DNA from: Pestalotiopsis fici W106-1
Lineage: Eukaryota; Ascomycota; Sordariomycetes; Amphisphaeriales; Sporocadaceae
Reading direction: 5' to 3'
Assembly: GCF_000516985.1 (NCBI RefSeq)
Contig: NW_006917092.1
Span: forward strand, 1,504,619-1,568,618
DNA length: 64,000 bases
Below are positions 33,396 to 45,891 of this stretch, piece by piece; position 1 is the first letter of the stretch, and every line of letters begins with the position of its first letter. The notes below the pieces were generated by a model. The model saw only the letters and a list, made by a program, of their open reading frames with translations, was not told where the DNA came from and ran no database searches. The position numbers were made by a program, and so were the translations under genes.

Positions 33396-35880
33396 ATGGG
33401 TTCATCAGAGTATTCAGTCTACACTGGCTTCTGGACCAACTGGACCGATGGCAAGGTCATGGGCGCAACCCTCACCCTCAACCGCTCTAATGCCAACTTG
33501 CTGATCGCCTTTCTCGCATTCTTTCTCACCATTGTCACTACTCGACTCTGGGCCATCATCTCATTCATTATCCATATCAATCTATCCAGTCCAGATCCTA
33601 GAGATGCATTACATCACCAGCGCCAAGCCCTGCTTCGCAACAATGGCGGTCCGATGGGTGCCTCATTGTCCTTGATTAAGCTTGCTTGGATGTGGAGGAA
33701 GAGTACGGGGACATACCGCAGAGTTTTGCCACTTTTATTGGGTGCTCTTCTTCTCGCTCTTGGCTTTGCTGTAGCCGCGGGTTTCTCGTCTAGGGTCAGT
33801 CGAGGGAGTGAAGTACTTCTGCTCCCTAAAAGTTGCGCGTTATATTATCCTCCAAACGACATGATTTATCGCTCTAATTATCTAGATTGGCAATCTATAA
33901 TGGACACGGAAGCAGCTAGCTACGCCCAGTCATGCTACTCAAACGTGTCCACAAACTCGGCATCTAGCTGCATCAACCATCCCTATGTCCAACAACGACT
34001 CCCAGTCACGGTGGATTTTCAGGCGCCTTGCCCATTTGACTCGGATTTGTGCGCATTGAACACGCCTGGAATGATTCTAGACTCTGGGAGACTCGATTCG
34101 CATGAGCATTTCGGAATCAATGCGCCTCCGGGACAGCGATTCCAGTTCCGTCGAGTTCTGCATTGCGCACCGCTAAGGGCGGCCGGCCACACTGACACTT
34201 TTGAGTACACGACAAACACTTCGTTCACGAGATATTTCTTTGGAGAAACAGACGCTACAAAGTACACCTACGAGTATCCTAGCGTGAATAACATTGTCGA
34301 CATGACCATGAATGGCGATAATGATACCCGCTGGAGGAATAGCGACTACAACTTGAAGTTAGCCCTGCCTCGGAATAAGTATGAAGCACATCTGACTGAC
34401 TGACTACCAGACTGAATTACGCCTTTCCTCATAATGGATCACTCGATACACCTGTGGCAACATGGTCATTCCGCCCGCTGCCAGGGCTCTATAAGGAAGA
34501 TGCCGACATGATGCTCATCTTCTTGAGTCCCAACCAGGTCCAATTTCAGTACCCTACCGCGGATCCATGGTACAATAACTCGCAGACGTCCATTAGCTAT
34601 AAGATGGATTTATTTGAAGGGGGTGAGTCCTTTGAGGCCGAGTGGTGGTATGCCGCTGAGCCAGCATCGCCACTGGCTTGCCACCAACAGTCGCAGTGGT
34701 GTTTTGGGAACGGCGCTGAGGCGAAATGTACACCACTTGCGCCCATCAGCGACTTGCCGTCTTACGCGCGAAACATAACGGATAGATCAAGTTATAATCG
34801 AGCAGGCTGGGTGGACAGCATCTTCAACACCCAAGGCAACTCGGAATTTCCATCCATTGCCAAGACACTTGGAAGTAAATCGCTTACGTCGCGCTTTGCT
34901 TTGAACTTGGGGCGGCAAGGCACACTCACCGCTAATCAATGGCAACACGATGTTGGCTTTTGGTACGATTCGATGCTGGCAAGATTGCAACAAGCAATCG
35001 TTCGGACTGTCATGGGCGATATCCCGGACGAGCCAGAGTTCATCAAACCGGCCAAGACGGACGAGGCGCGCTCCATCTGTGCAAACCAGGTGGGTTACTC
35101 GCCCCTAAACTTTGAACCATGGCGTCTAACTCTACACAGAAAGTTATTGACTTGGTTCATGTATCTTTGAGCGTGTTTGGCCTTGCATTCATCTTCGTGT
35201 CTGGGCTCTTGATCATTATCATATCCTATATCCTTGAACCGCTGACCCGTTGCGCCGGTCGACGTCTGGGTAAGAACTCGTATGCCCGACTCGAATGGTA
35301 CTCAACGGGAGTCTTCCAACTGCAACGTATGGCACACGAGGCCCTTGGAGTCGGGGACTGGGACTATTGCGGGGACGACATACCTACCACGGCTGCTGGA
35401 ACGACGCTCGCTTTGCTCGATATTTCGGATGAGAATCACCCGTTCTTGAAAGCCGACACGGCTCGAAATGTTCAGAATGCCGCTAAAACAACTGAAAAGC
35501 CATCACACACTGTTCAAAGTACCGAGACAATGGTTGTGGCTGCAGATACAGTAGACAGTCAGCGTGGGTCGCAAGAGTTGAACAGCAAAGAGGTTGCCAG
35601 CACCGGAAATACAGACAGACCAACATCGGATAATGAGGACCCCTCAAGAATATTGGATCCGCCGGCGCTACAAATGCCGTCATCCTCAAGACTTGCTTCA
35701 GCCACAGATGGCGAATTGCATTGGAATGGTAATGAGGCTCTCTCAATATCGGATTCACACATGACAACCGACCGCCGTAGTGGACTGTCGCCACAATCAA
35801 ATTCACCGTCAACAATACCGCAGATCTCTTTCGAGCTATCGCCAACCCGGTCGTCAGCTGAAGATTTTGCACTGGCATAG
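33396..35880 (+). CDS. Large fungal membrane protein of unknown function
   Basis: Exons 33396-34378, 34411-35089 and 35140-35880 give about 800 residues. A helix at about residues 33-60 (LLIAFLAFFLTIVTTRLW) and another at about 110-135 (VLPLLLGALLLALGFAVAA) flank a cytosolic loop. A long extracytosolic domain rich in Asn-x-Ser/Thr sites and paired cysteines (CYSNVSTNSASSC, CPFDSDLC) follows, then a C-terminal helix (FGLAFIFVSGLLIIIISYIL) and a disordered Ser/Thr-rich tail. This layout is common in an unnamed ascomycete family. The gap between exons 1 and 2 is only 32 nt; it has GT-AG ends and restores the frame, but is below the usual minimum intron size, so a frameshift lesion is the alternative. 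Confidence 0.68.
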
Positions 35881-36596
35881 TCAGTACCTATCGCAGATTA
35901 CCTTCTTGGGTGTGTTAGATAGCTCTCCAGTACCTGTCTTTGTAGATATCGGAATTAACCCGTATATCTTTCACATAGTCTTTCGATTCCACCTTCCCTT
36001 TGCGACGGCGAGGAGGGCGCGGCTCCGCCGGTGGCGGGCCTGGGGCACCGGCGATGCCTTGTACAGTCTGCACTGCACTAATTTGAGAGCAAAGCGCAGT
36101 AGGACCAAGACATTAGGTTTTGTGCTGTCAAAAGTCCTCGAATTTTGACATCAAGGCATAAGCCATAAAGGGTATTTATCTGTATCAAATTGTAAACAAA
36201 GTCTGAAAATTCTACTTCCACGGGACGTACGGGCCATACCGACAGACCGCTAAACTCTAGACAAAACTATTAATCATCGGTAGATTCCCTTCCTTCTCCC
36301 TAGCAGGTACCCAGGACTGAACCCGTAAACACCGATTATCTTGCGTCAAAGCACATATACATTTGAAAAGTAGCATTTGGTTGCATGTAGTGTGTATTGG
36401 TCATGTGCTGGGATGCAAGCCACACAGAGATGCAGGAACTTGCATTTCATATCATTCCCGAAGCAAGACCGATAACTCCCTTCGCCGATTACCATAACCC
36501 CTTATATTTGACAATCTCAACGTCACATGCCTACCCTCCGGACGCTGAGCACAAGACAGGAAGCCCGAGATAAGCATTCACCCGATCACATCATCT
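35881..36596. other. Convergent intergenic region before the PKS cluster
   Basis: About 715 bp between the 3' ends of the membrane protein and PKS genes. A GC-rich patch at about 36003-36055 contrasts with AT-rich flanks. No gene is supported. Confidence 0.4.
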
Positions 36597-39500
36597 TCAT
36601 TCCTTGCTTTCATTGTCCAAGGCCTGTCTGAGATGATTCCCCAGGTGCGTCAAGGACGGGCTCTGGACAATAGTAAAGGTGCTGGTCTCGACACCAATCT
36701 GCTGTCGGATCCAGTTGCGCACCTCCATGGCAACTAATGAGTCCATGCCAAGACTTTCCAGGGGTCGGTCAAGAGCAAAGCTGTCCTCATCTTTGATCAG
36801 GAAATTGGCAAGCGCTCCAGCAAGTGCCTTGGCAATGATGCCTGTCCTTTCATCTTCGGACTGCCCGGGTTCGAGGAGACTCTTCAATGGTTTACTTCCG
36901 GGCGTGCTGCTGCTGTTGGACGTCTCGGCGGATTGTTCCAAGTTGTGGTAGATACTCATGCGGGCGTCACGCTTCCAGGAAACTCGAGTTGTGGGAGAGG
37001 ATATCGGCTTGGTAATGTTGAGCCCAAGTACCACCTGTCCGACGCTTCGATGGGTATTCTTTCCAGTAGATACCTGCGGGGGGTGGGATCTCTTGAGAGC
37101 TAGGGTGATTGCGTCGAGCAGATGCTGTTCTTGCAATACGTACATCCCCGTCCTCTCCAGGCTCTGCAGTATGTCCTGATTGCCGGCGACATAGCCCACA
37201 TCTCCCATGAGACCAACGTCAATGACGGAAGCCGCAAGACCATTTCGGTGCCGGTATTGAACAAAAGCGTCAAGGAAGGTATTGGCTGCTGCGTAGTTGG
37301 CTTGACCCCAGAGGCCTATCAAACCACTCTGGGATGAGAATAATAGGAAAAAGTCCAAGGGGGACGACGCAGTGGCATCATGTAGATTCCATGTCCCCTT
37401 GACCTTGGGCTCCACGGCTGTGGTCCAGTCTGAAAAAGTCATCTCAGAAAGCCCGGCATCCCTCAAGACCATGGACAGATTTATGACTCCCGCCACGGGC
37501 TGGATGGCAGTAGCCTTGTCAACAGCACTTTGTACATCATCCATGCTGCTCACACTGCCCGCAACCAACAGTACCTTGCAGCCCTGAGACCGTAGATCCT
37601 CCAGGAAACTTTGCAATTCAGGCCCTTCTTGGGCAGACCGGGAAAGGAACACAAGATTTCGAGCACCATGTTCGACCATCCATGTAGCGACAGCTCGTCC
37701 CAAGCCACCCAAGCCACCAACGAGCAGATAGCTGCGGTCTGAACGGAAACTTGGCGCCGGCTTGGAAGACTCAAGCATTGACTTGTCCTCTTGCTCTTGA
37801 GTCAGCTCCAGCAGGTCCTTTGGCATCTCAATGACTATCTTGCCAATGTGCTTGGCCGTCTGCATGGTCCTGTATGCGTCTTGAATCTTGGCAGCTGGGA
37901 AGACCTGGGAGATGGTTGGGCCCTTGAGAGCGCCTGAGCGGATCAACTCGATAGAGCGTTCCAATAGCTGCACAGCCCTTTCGGGACGAGACAGCGACAG
38001 CCCGCGCAAGTCCAGGCCGACGAATGTCCGGTTCGCCTCGAACGTTTCCATGGCCAGCTGCGCTCGTCGTTGGAAGTCTCGCTTTCCAATCTCGACCATG
38101 ATTCCGAATTCTGCCACGCACTTCCATGACGCGTGTAGAAGATCCCCTGATAGCGAGTTTAGCACAACGTCAACGCCGCGATTGTTGGTTGCGCGCATCA
38201 CTCCTGGTAGGAACGATGCGTCACGCGAAGTAAATACGTGACTTGCGTCAATGCCGTAATTATCCAAGAGGTGCGCTCGCTTTGATTCGCTCCCCACGGT
38301 GCAGTACACCTGTTGATGAGATTAGCAGGTCTGTCAAGTCAAAGATCCAAAATGGACAGCACTTACCTCGGCGCCGATTAGCTGTGCTATTTGTACTGCA
38401 GCTAGTCCGACACCACCACAAGCCGCATGAATGAGAATGGACTACATATCTGGTAAGTTTCCAGCCAGTTGCCACCAGGGATAGGTCAGTTACTCACCTG
38501 TCCTCGTCGCAGATTTGACGTATTCATCAACGCCATGAGAGCCGTAGCGTAAACGCACGGCACCGTAGCTCCTTCAATGAAACTCATGGTGTCGTCCAGC
38601 TTGACACACAGGGACTCTTGCAAGGTAAGGTGCGTAGCAAAGCAACCGTCGCTCAGAAAAACGACGCGATCGCCGACAGAGAAGCGCTGAACCCCCGGGC
38701 CTACCGCTCGAACGATGCCGCTGGCTTCAAAACCCATCTCGCTGGGATTGCCTTCAACTATTCCAAGGGCGAGTACCACATCCTGAAATCAGTTAGTATA
38801 CCTGATACTGTTCAACATAGAGGTTACTCACTCGAAAGTTGAGGCCGACTGCTCTCGTCTCGACAAGAATCTCATCATCCTTGGGGCTTTTGATTTCAGC
38901 GTCTCTCCACATCATGGTATGCAGCAGGCCTGGTGTCGTCATGGTCAGCTGTTTCAGTTTGCCCCCGTGGCTCCCCTCTTCGTTGGTTTCTGCGTATGCA
39001 CGAGGCGCTGTCTGCCAGTGGAGTCGTGGAACAAGGATTTCGCCTTCATCTATGGCGTATTCGTAGTCGGGATCCATAGATTTGGGATTCAACTCGGGGT
39101 TGTGAGCTCTGCGCATGATATCCGTTATGCCCTCTGCGGCAATAGGAGTTGTCGTGTTATTGCCAATTTCAATGGTGAACAAGTCTCTCGAATGTTCATT
39201 GCGAGCTGTTCTGGCGAGACCGAGCACCATTGCCGCCCTGGGGTCTTCGCAGTTGACCTGGGACGCCTGGGTTACCCAGAAGAGCCTTTCCTTGTGTGGT
39301 CCAAAGTATCCCACTATAGTCTCGAATGTCTCTTCGGACATATTGTGGATAGCGGGCTCTTGGACATCGAGAAGGGAGATGGTATCACAGGCGGGTAGAG
39401 GCTCGCCAAAGATGCAGGTCTCAACAGCCACGTCGAACGCAGCAAGACTGCGCTGCATCTCTTCAACGTAAGGCCCATCAACAGCATAGCAGAGCAGGGC

Positions 39501-42500
39501 CACCATGGGTGGTGTACTTCTCCGGGCCGCCCGTGAGGCTATGATGCCAGCATTGAGGTGATATGGGGCAGCAGAATCGAGTACAATGGCTTCAGGCTCC
39601 TGGAACCCTGCATTGACCAGTTCTTTAGTCCAGCGTTCCGGTGAGACCCATGGCTGATTGACACGTCCATCATCGGCTCCAAGCCACCAGCCGGAGAGGA
39701 AACCCTATACAAACACTCCAATCAGTTCAAATTTCCACAGTCGATGGCAAAGAGAAGTGGAAGGTGGAATGAGGGCAGATGAAGAGATGACTGATGTGTA
39801 TCGACCGCCTCCAAAGTATGACGTGGACTCAAGTGTTGATAACTTACCATGACATAGTTCATGAACATGGAATCTGAGCAAAATTAGATAGGTCAGAGTA
39901 CAGTCAAGACATGCAATTACTCACCAGGGCAGAGCTCTTCAAGAAACAAGCGGCCACCGGGGCTAAGCAGACTAATCGCATTGCGAAGGGTGGTATTCAG
40001 GCAAGGGGTAGCATGGAGGACCTAAAAGGGTGATAATTAGCCTTGTAGTTGATACAATAGGATAACACTGGTCGTATTATGGGAGAAACCTACATTAGCT
40101 CCGATGACTAGGTCATAGGTTCCAAGATCAAATCCTTGCTTGGCAGGATCTTTTGTGATATCTAGGACACCATATTCAATGCCTGCCGCGCTGGCGAACC
40201 TCTCCCTGGCCGCCGTCATGAAACCGGCCGAGATATCGGTATATGAATAGAGGCTGTAAAGGCGCTCCCCAAAGGATGATGTTAGCGCCTCAAGTACTCT
40301 GGCTGTAGTGCCACCGGTTCCTGCACCGATTTCCAGAACTCTCAGATGGGGATTCGTGTTGGCCATGAGCCGTATCGCGTCGGCCGAGTCGAACGACATG
40401 GCATCGTAGAATTCGCTGAGCACATTGTCTCGCAAAAGGATATGTAGGGCGTGCGCTTCGCCTGAAAAAAGAGCAGGTGCCTCCTTAAACAGGCGGTAGA
40501 CTGCGGTGGAGAAAACAGCATCTGGAGAGTCTGAGAGTTCAGCCACTATGGCATTGATCCTGGCGAGTCGCTGTTCCTGTGTCATGTCTTGGATGGCCAG
40601 GTCTCTGGAAATAAGCACATTGGCTCCAGACTGATACTGGTCTGTGTGCAGTTTCATCCAGTCGAGGGCCTTGATCAAATGCTCCGGAGTATGCTCAGTC
40701 GGCTTGACCTGTTCCAAATGGTCAAAACTGCACAGCATGATGAGCTCCTCTAATAGAGGCCATTCCCTCAGTCTTGGCGCACGTGGATGCAGACCATTTT
40801 CGAGGCCGACGAAATCACTGTGCGGTTTCCATTCCAGTTGCGAAATGACGGGAACTTGGTCTTCTGTCGGGCCTTTTGTGAGAACAGAGGTTCGCATCCC
40901 TTTCAGGCTCAAAACCGGGCCTGCATCACTGCAGGCCACGAGATCCCCAGTCCAGGATCCTGACTCTTCTAGTTTGTTGATCCTTGCTGTGACGTCTAGA
41001 CTTATGGCGCTGGGAGAGACCACCATTTGTTCAATAAAGGTCGGCACAGCGAGTTGGCTCGTGTTGCGCCGGAGCCCGTGACAAGCGGCGACGGTAAATA
41101 GTTGGAAGCACTGATCAATGACTGCAGGATGCAAAGTGTACGTTGCGCACCTTGCGTCATCAGCAGCCATCCCCTGAGCCTGCGCTGCCACCGTGGCCTT
41201 GGCTTCGCTCGACGTTGTAGCGGCCGAAACGGATGACATTCCCTCAAACAATCCCGTGTAGTTGAAGCCCACCCGTCTGAGAACTTGATACCAGTCCTTT
41301 TCGCCCACAATTCGTGGGAATGAAGTCGTACGTTGGAGGGAAGCGTCGAGATAGAGCGACTTGTCTACTGATGCCATGGCCTGGCCGTAACAATTCTTGA
41401 CCCATCCGGTCCCGTCAGATGAGGTGATGGTAAACTCATACCACGGCGAACTGTCAGAGGTGTCTGAAATGGGCTTCAGACTTGTGACAAGTTCCGTTGG
41501 CTTGTCCATCTCGAGGACCCTCGCTGAAGCGATACGAATGTTTTTCAAGCTGTATGTTGTCTCCCCAGACAATTGCCGGAGTGCTTCACCAATCATGGCA
41601 ATGTATCCTGCGGCAGGGAACACAACGTCGCCGTTCACTTCGTGGCCAGTCAGCCAAAGCGCATCTTCGAGGGCTAGAACTTTCCTCCATGATGATTGGC
41701 TCGCCATCTCTGTTACCCTGTTCCCGAGAAGAGCGTGGGGTGGGTGTTCTCGGAACCGCCAGTCACGAGAAACCCGCGGCTCTCCCCAGTGACTGGTATC
41801 CTGTTTCCACGAGTACCGGGGCAGATCCTTCACGACTGTACCTGGCGGGCAAATGGCCGAGATGTCAAACTCGGCGGAATGCTGGTACAGCTTGCCGGCG
41901 ACATGTAGAAGGCTCTCAAGACCGCCTTTGCCTCTGACAAGTGTACCGATGTGGATATCCGATCGACCAATATCCCTGAGGATTTGACCAATTGGTCCAG
42001 CCAATGCCGGATGCGGCCCAATTTCAACCAAGAGGACTTTTCCAGTTTCGTCTCCAAGTGCTGAGCGAAGCGCCGAATTGAAAAGGACGGGGTTTTCCAT
42101 GTTTGCACGCCAATACGATGCCGCAAGTTCTCCATCGCCCGTGAGACGTTTGCCTGTTACGGAGGAGTAAAAAGGTATCTCGGGCTCAACACTGTGAACA
42201 AATGATTTGAGTTGGTCTTCATACGAAGGTCCGTATTCTCGCATATGATCTAAATGATTGATAGTGTCAGTAGGCAGTCCATTGCATTGTTATTTCATGG
42301 GGAGAGAATTGACTGACGAGAGTGGAATGCTTTCTCAACTCGGAGCATGCGTGCAAATGCCTCTGGTTTGTCCTCTTTAAGTGACTTGAGAACTGCTTCG
42401 ACCCCATCCGTGTCTCCGGACAAGGTAACGCTACATTGGCTGTTCTCACAGGCAATGTCCACACCAGGCAGCAAATAGGGTTCGACTTCGTCCTTGCCCA

Positions 42501-45125
42501 GTCCCACAGCAGCCATGGATCCTTTTCGCTCAGATGACACGTTGCTGATACCACGACGCGTTGCCGTGTACATGGCAGCCTCGGCCGTAAGGGCACCACT
42601 GGCATACGCAGCAGCTGTTTCGCCTGATGAGTGTCCCAGGACAAAGTCTGGTACGATACCCCAGGATCTCAAGACGTCAACCAGGGCAATCTGCAAAGCG
42701 ACGCACGTTGGATGGCCCAGTTCGGCTCGATGAACGCGGCTGGTATCTTTGCCTTTTCGCAGTTCATCTGAAGATGATATAAGCTCATTGTCTCTTTCCC
42801 TGTTTTGGGGGAAACACTGTATCACTTACCCTCAATTGTCCAAGGAAGTGGTGGTTTGAGTGTCCGCAAAAATTCATCCAGCTTCCGAATTGTTGCCCGG
42901 AATGTGGCGTTGCTGTCGATCAAGTCTGCGCCCATCTCAGGCCATTGTGCTCCCTGGCCGGTAAAGACCCACGCAATGCGAGGGGCTGTTTCCTCTGCAA
43001 CTTGCTTGTCAGAGACAGCTCCCAAATTGGACGCGTCGTCTGTCACTATGTAAGCGCGATGTGGCTTGCGTTCTCGCCTGAACGCTAAAGTGTATGCCAA
43101 ATCAGAAAGCGACGTGCTGTGACTCTCCGTGTATTTCCGATACTCATCAATCTGGTTGTCCAGTGAGTCTGCGTCATGAGCCGAGAACAATAACACGCTT
43201 CTTGGATCGTGCTTGTGTCCATTGATCTTGGGCTGAATGTTGCTGACATGGGTCCCATTGACATTAGTCCCGTCTGTATGAGTACCATTTGTATGAGCTC
43301 CATTGATATGGGTTCCATTGGTATGAGCCCCATTAGTATGAGTCCCATTAGTGTGATTCCCATTGGTGTGAGTCCCGCTGGTATGATTCCCATTGGTGTG
43401 AGTGCCGTCAATTTGAATACCACTCGTGGCATCTCCATTCTTGTTAACACCGTTGATGGGCTCACTATTGACTAGTCTGCGACTGTTCAGTTTGCCTTCT
43501 ATGCCAAATTGGCGGGGTGATTCGAGAATAACCTGAACTCGTAAGCATACGTAAAATCCCAACTCGAGCAATCCTGCGCATGTTTGAACCTACATGAGCA
43601 TTGACACCCCCTATCCCGAAAGAGTTCACACTGACTCTTTCTGCACGGTCTTTGGGCCAAGACTCCACCTCTGTTGGTACATGAAGCTTGCACTTCTCGA
43701 AAGGAACTGGCAAAATAAGTCTGTCTGTCTGCAAAAGACGCTGTGTATCCTACTCACTCTTTGGATTTGGTTTCTCAAAGTTGATGTTTGGGAGGACCTG
43801 ATTATGTTCCAGTGCCAAAATACACTTGATGAGACTTGTCAACCCGGCGGCAGCTTCACTATGTCCGAGATTTGGCTTGACCTGGAATCGCAAAAAGTTA
43901 GTCATGTTCTGCATTACAAAGGGCTTGACCTACCGATGTAATGACAACTCCCTTGTCACCAAAGCATTGCGCAATGGCCTCTGTCTCAATTGGATCACCA
44001 ACTGGAGTCCCGGTACCATGACACTCAACAATAGCCGTCTGAGATAAATCCTTAATGCCGGCAGCTTTGTATGTATGCCGTATCAAAGCGGCTTGCGCAG
44101 TAGGACTGGGAGTAAGCATTCCGTTGGTTTTTCCATCGATATTAACACCCGTTCCTCGTATAATAGCGCGGATGGGGTCATTATCTCTCAGGGCGTGACT
44201 GAGCCTTTTGACTAATACCATATTTACGGCTTCACCGCGTGCATAGCCATCTGCTGCGGCATCAAAGCTTCGACATTGGCCATTCGGCGAAAGCACTCCC
44301 TGGTCCTTGAGAGCCAAATATGTGGTTGGTGAAAAAATGAGACTGGTGCCGCCCACCAGTGCGCTATCGCATTGTCCGTTTTGAACCGCTCTACACGCGA
44401 GATCAAGACCGACAAGTGACGAAGAGCATGCTGTCTTGATAGTTACACTATCGTTGGAGTCAACAATGCTAATTTTGAATGCGTTGGGGCGCACCCTACC
44501 TTGGTCCATGTAAGTCCAGCTCGTACGAAACCCTATTGGCAAACGCAAAGTCTCCTAATCCAGTGCAGCGGTAGCCCCCCCTGTGTTGTGTCTCCCGCGC
44601 AGATACGTCGGCCCAGTCTTCCCCAAATTCACCTATATAGCAGCCAATGCTGCTTCCGCGCCATGAGGTCACACCTGCGTTCTCCAGGCACTCGTAAGCC
44701 ACTTGCAGTAGCTGTCGCTGTCCTGGGTCAAGACGCTCTAGTTCCATCCTGGGAATGGGGAAAACATTGGTGTCAAACTGCTGGAGCTCGACGTCTTGTA
44801 AGAAATAACCCTTGTTTACGGGAATCGTTCCCGGGCTTCCGGCTGGGTCGTAGAAGCCATTGATGTTGAACCGGTTCTCAGGCACGTCGCCTAGTGCACT
44901 TTTCTTGCTGGAAAGAAACTCCCACAAATCGTCGCTGCTATGTATGCCGCCAGGTAATCGCATCGCAAAGCCGATGATGGCGACAGGTTCGGACTGGGAG
45001 GGGCCATTTTCTTGAACAGCGGGGGAACATGATGTTTCTTCTTGAAGTGGAACTGTGCCACGACTGGTATGTGATCCTGCCTCGAAGGCTTTGGCGTGAG
45101 AAGGAATTAAGACCTCGCGACCCAT
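36597..45125 (-). CDS. Highly reducing type I polyketide synthase (KS-AT-DH-cMT-ER-KR-ACP)
   Basis: Thirteen exons: 45125-44500, 44447-43934, 43881-43758, 43706-43594, 43532-42830, 42767-42318, 42249-40094, 40021-39925, 39873-39848, 39704-38832, 38782-38498, 38441-38367 and 38309-36597. All are in phase and give about 2584 residues. KS: active Cys in [11 protein letters not shown], histidines in [12 protein letters not shown] and [26 protein letters not shown] and [18 protein letters not shown] and the Asp in [10 protein letters not shown]-methyltransferase: [45 protein letters not shown] with the phosphopantetheine serine. All domains keep their key residues, so a fully reducible, C-methylated chain is expected. 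There is no thioesterase or reductase domain at the end. A Thr/Asn/His/Gly repeat lies between KS and AT. The gene shares a promoter region with the P450. Confidence 0.95.
43242..43406 (-). repeat. 15-bp coding minisatellite in the PKS KS-AT linker
   Basis: About eleven imperfect 15-bp units encode G-(T/N/A)-H-(T/I/V)-(N/S/D) repeats around residues 502-556 of the PKS. Unit length is a multiple of three, so copy-number change keeps the frame. Many NxT/NxS-like tripeptides arise, but the enzyme is cytosolic, so glycosylation is not expected. Confidence 0.9.
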
Positions 45126-45891
45126 CTTCCGTAGTCTGAAAGTTGATCAGAGAGAATAAGGGACTCAAGATACAATAATCACAGTAACACTGACTACGCA
45201 CTGGTATTATGCAATGTAGGTGGAATTTAAATGGGAACCCAATCTTATCTGTATACTAAGAGTTTGGCCCAAGTGCTGAGTATACTTGATTTTTATCAAG
45301 GACCACATAAAGTATCATGGCAGTATCAAGAGATGCTTGATCATATATCGGTCTCTTTCCATAAACGGCTAGCCTGCGCAGTCTTGGATGGGCCATAGGT
45401 TGCAGATCCATTTGAGCACTCATTCCAAGGCGGAGAGAGTTGCTGCCAAGCAGAAAGTGTTTAGTCACCGGTGGATCTCAAAATTGGTCGTCACTGATAA
45501 TCGGAGTCTATACTCCATAACATGATATCATTGACCTCCATTACGAAAACGACCGATTTGTCGCCGGATCATGATTTGTGGACTTTTCATGGTATAGGAA
45601 AAAAGAACATCGAATCAGAGTCGGTCGATATGTTCATGACGTTGCTAGCACCAGGGAAAATGTGCCTTTGGAATGGCTGAGCTTCCCTGGGGAATGAATG
45701 TACCGAAGTAAACCCGCCTGGGCACTCCAGGAAAACCGATACAGAGCGTCCTGCAGTCATTGTGGCCGAATGAATAAATTACGAGTTAATCTCTCTGAGG
45801 GAGGTATTCATGCTGCAGACGAAAGTACCACATCTACCGCTAACCTTCTAAATTGCTGTGGGCCAGAGATCACACATTGTCCTCCTTCACC
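45126..45891. promoter_or_regulatory. Bidirectional promoter of PKS and P450
   Basis: 766 bp between divergent start codons of the polyketide synthase and the cytochrome P450. Joint control by the AflR-type regulator at 48472-49836 is plausible. I scanned for the palindrome TCG(N5)CGA by eye and did not find a convincing copy. Confidence 0.55.

Noticed and set aside
43242..43406. Repeat array considered as CRISPR-like
   Set aside because: Units are contiguous, without spacers, and lie inside a eukaryotic coding exon.
43209..43475. Plus-strand frame rich in Met-Ser-Ile-Pro opposite the PKS minisatellite
   Set aside because: It is the antisense reading of a 15-bp repeat, which keeps every frame open; it is not a gene.
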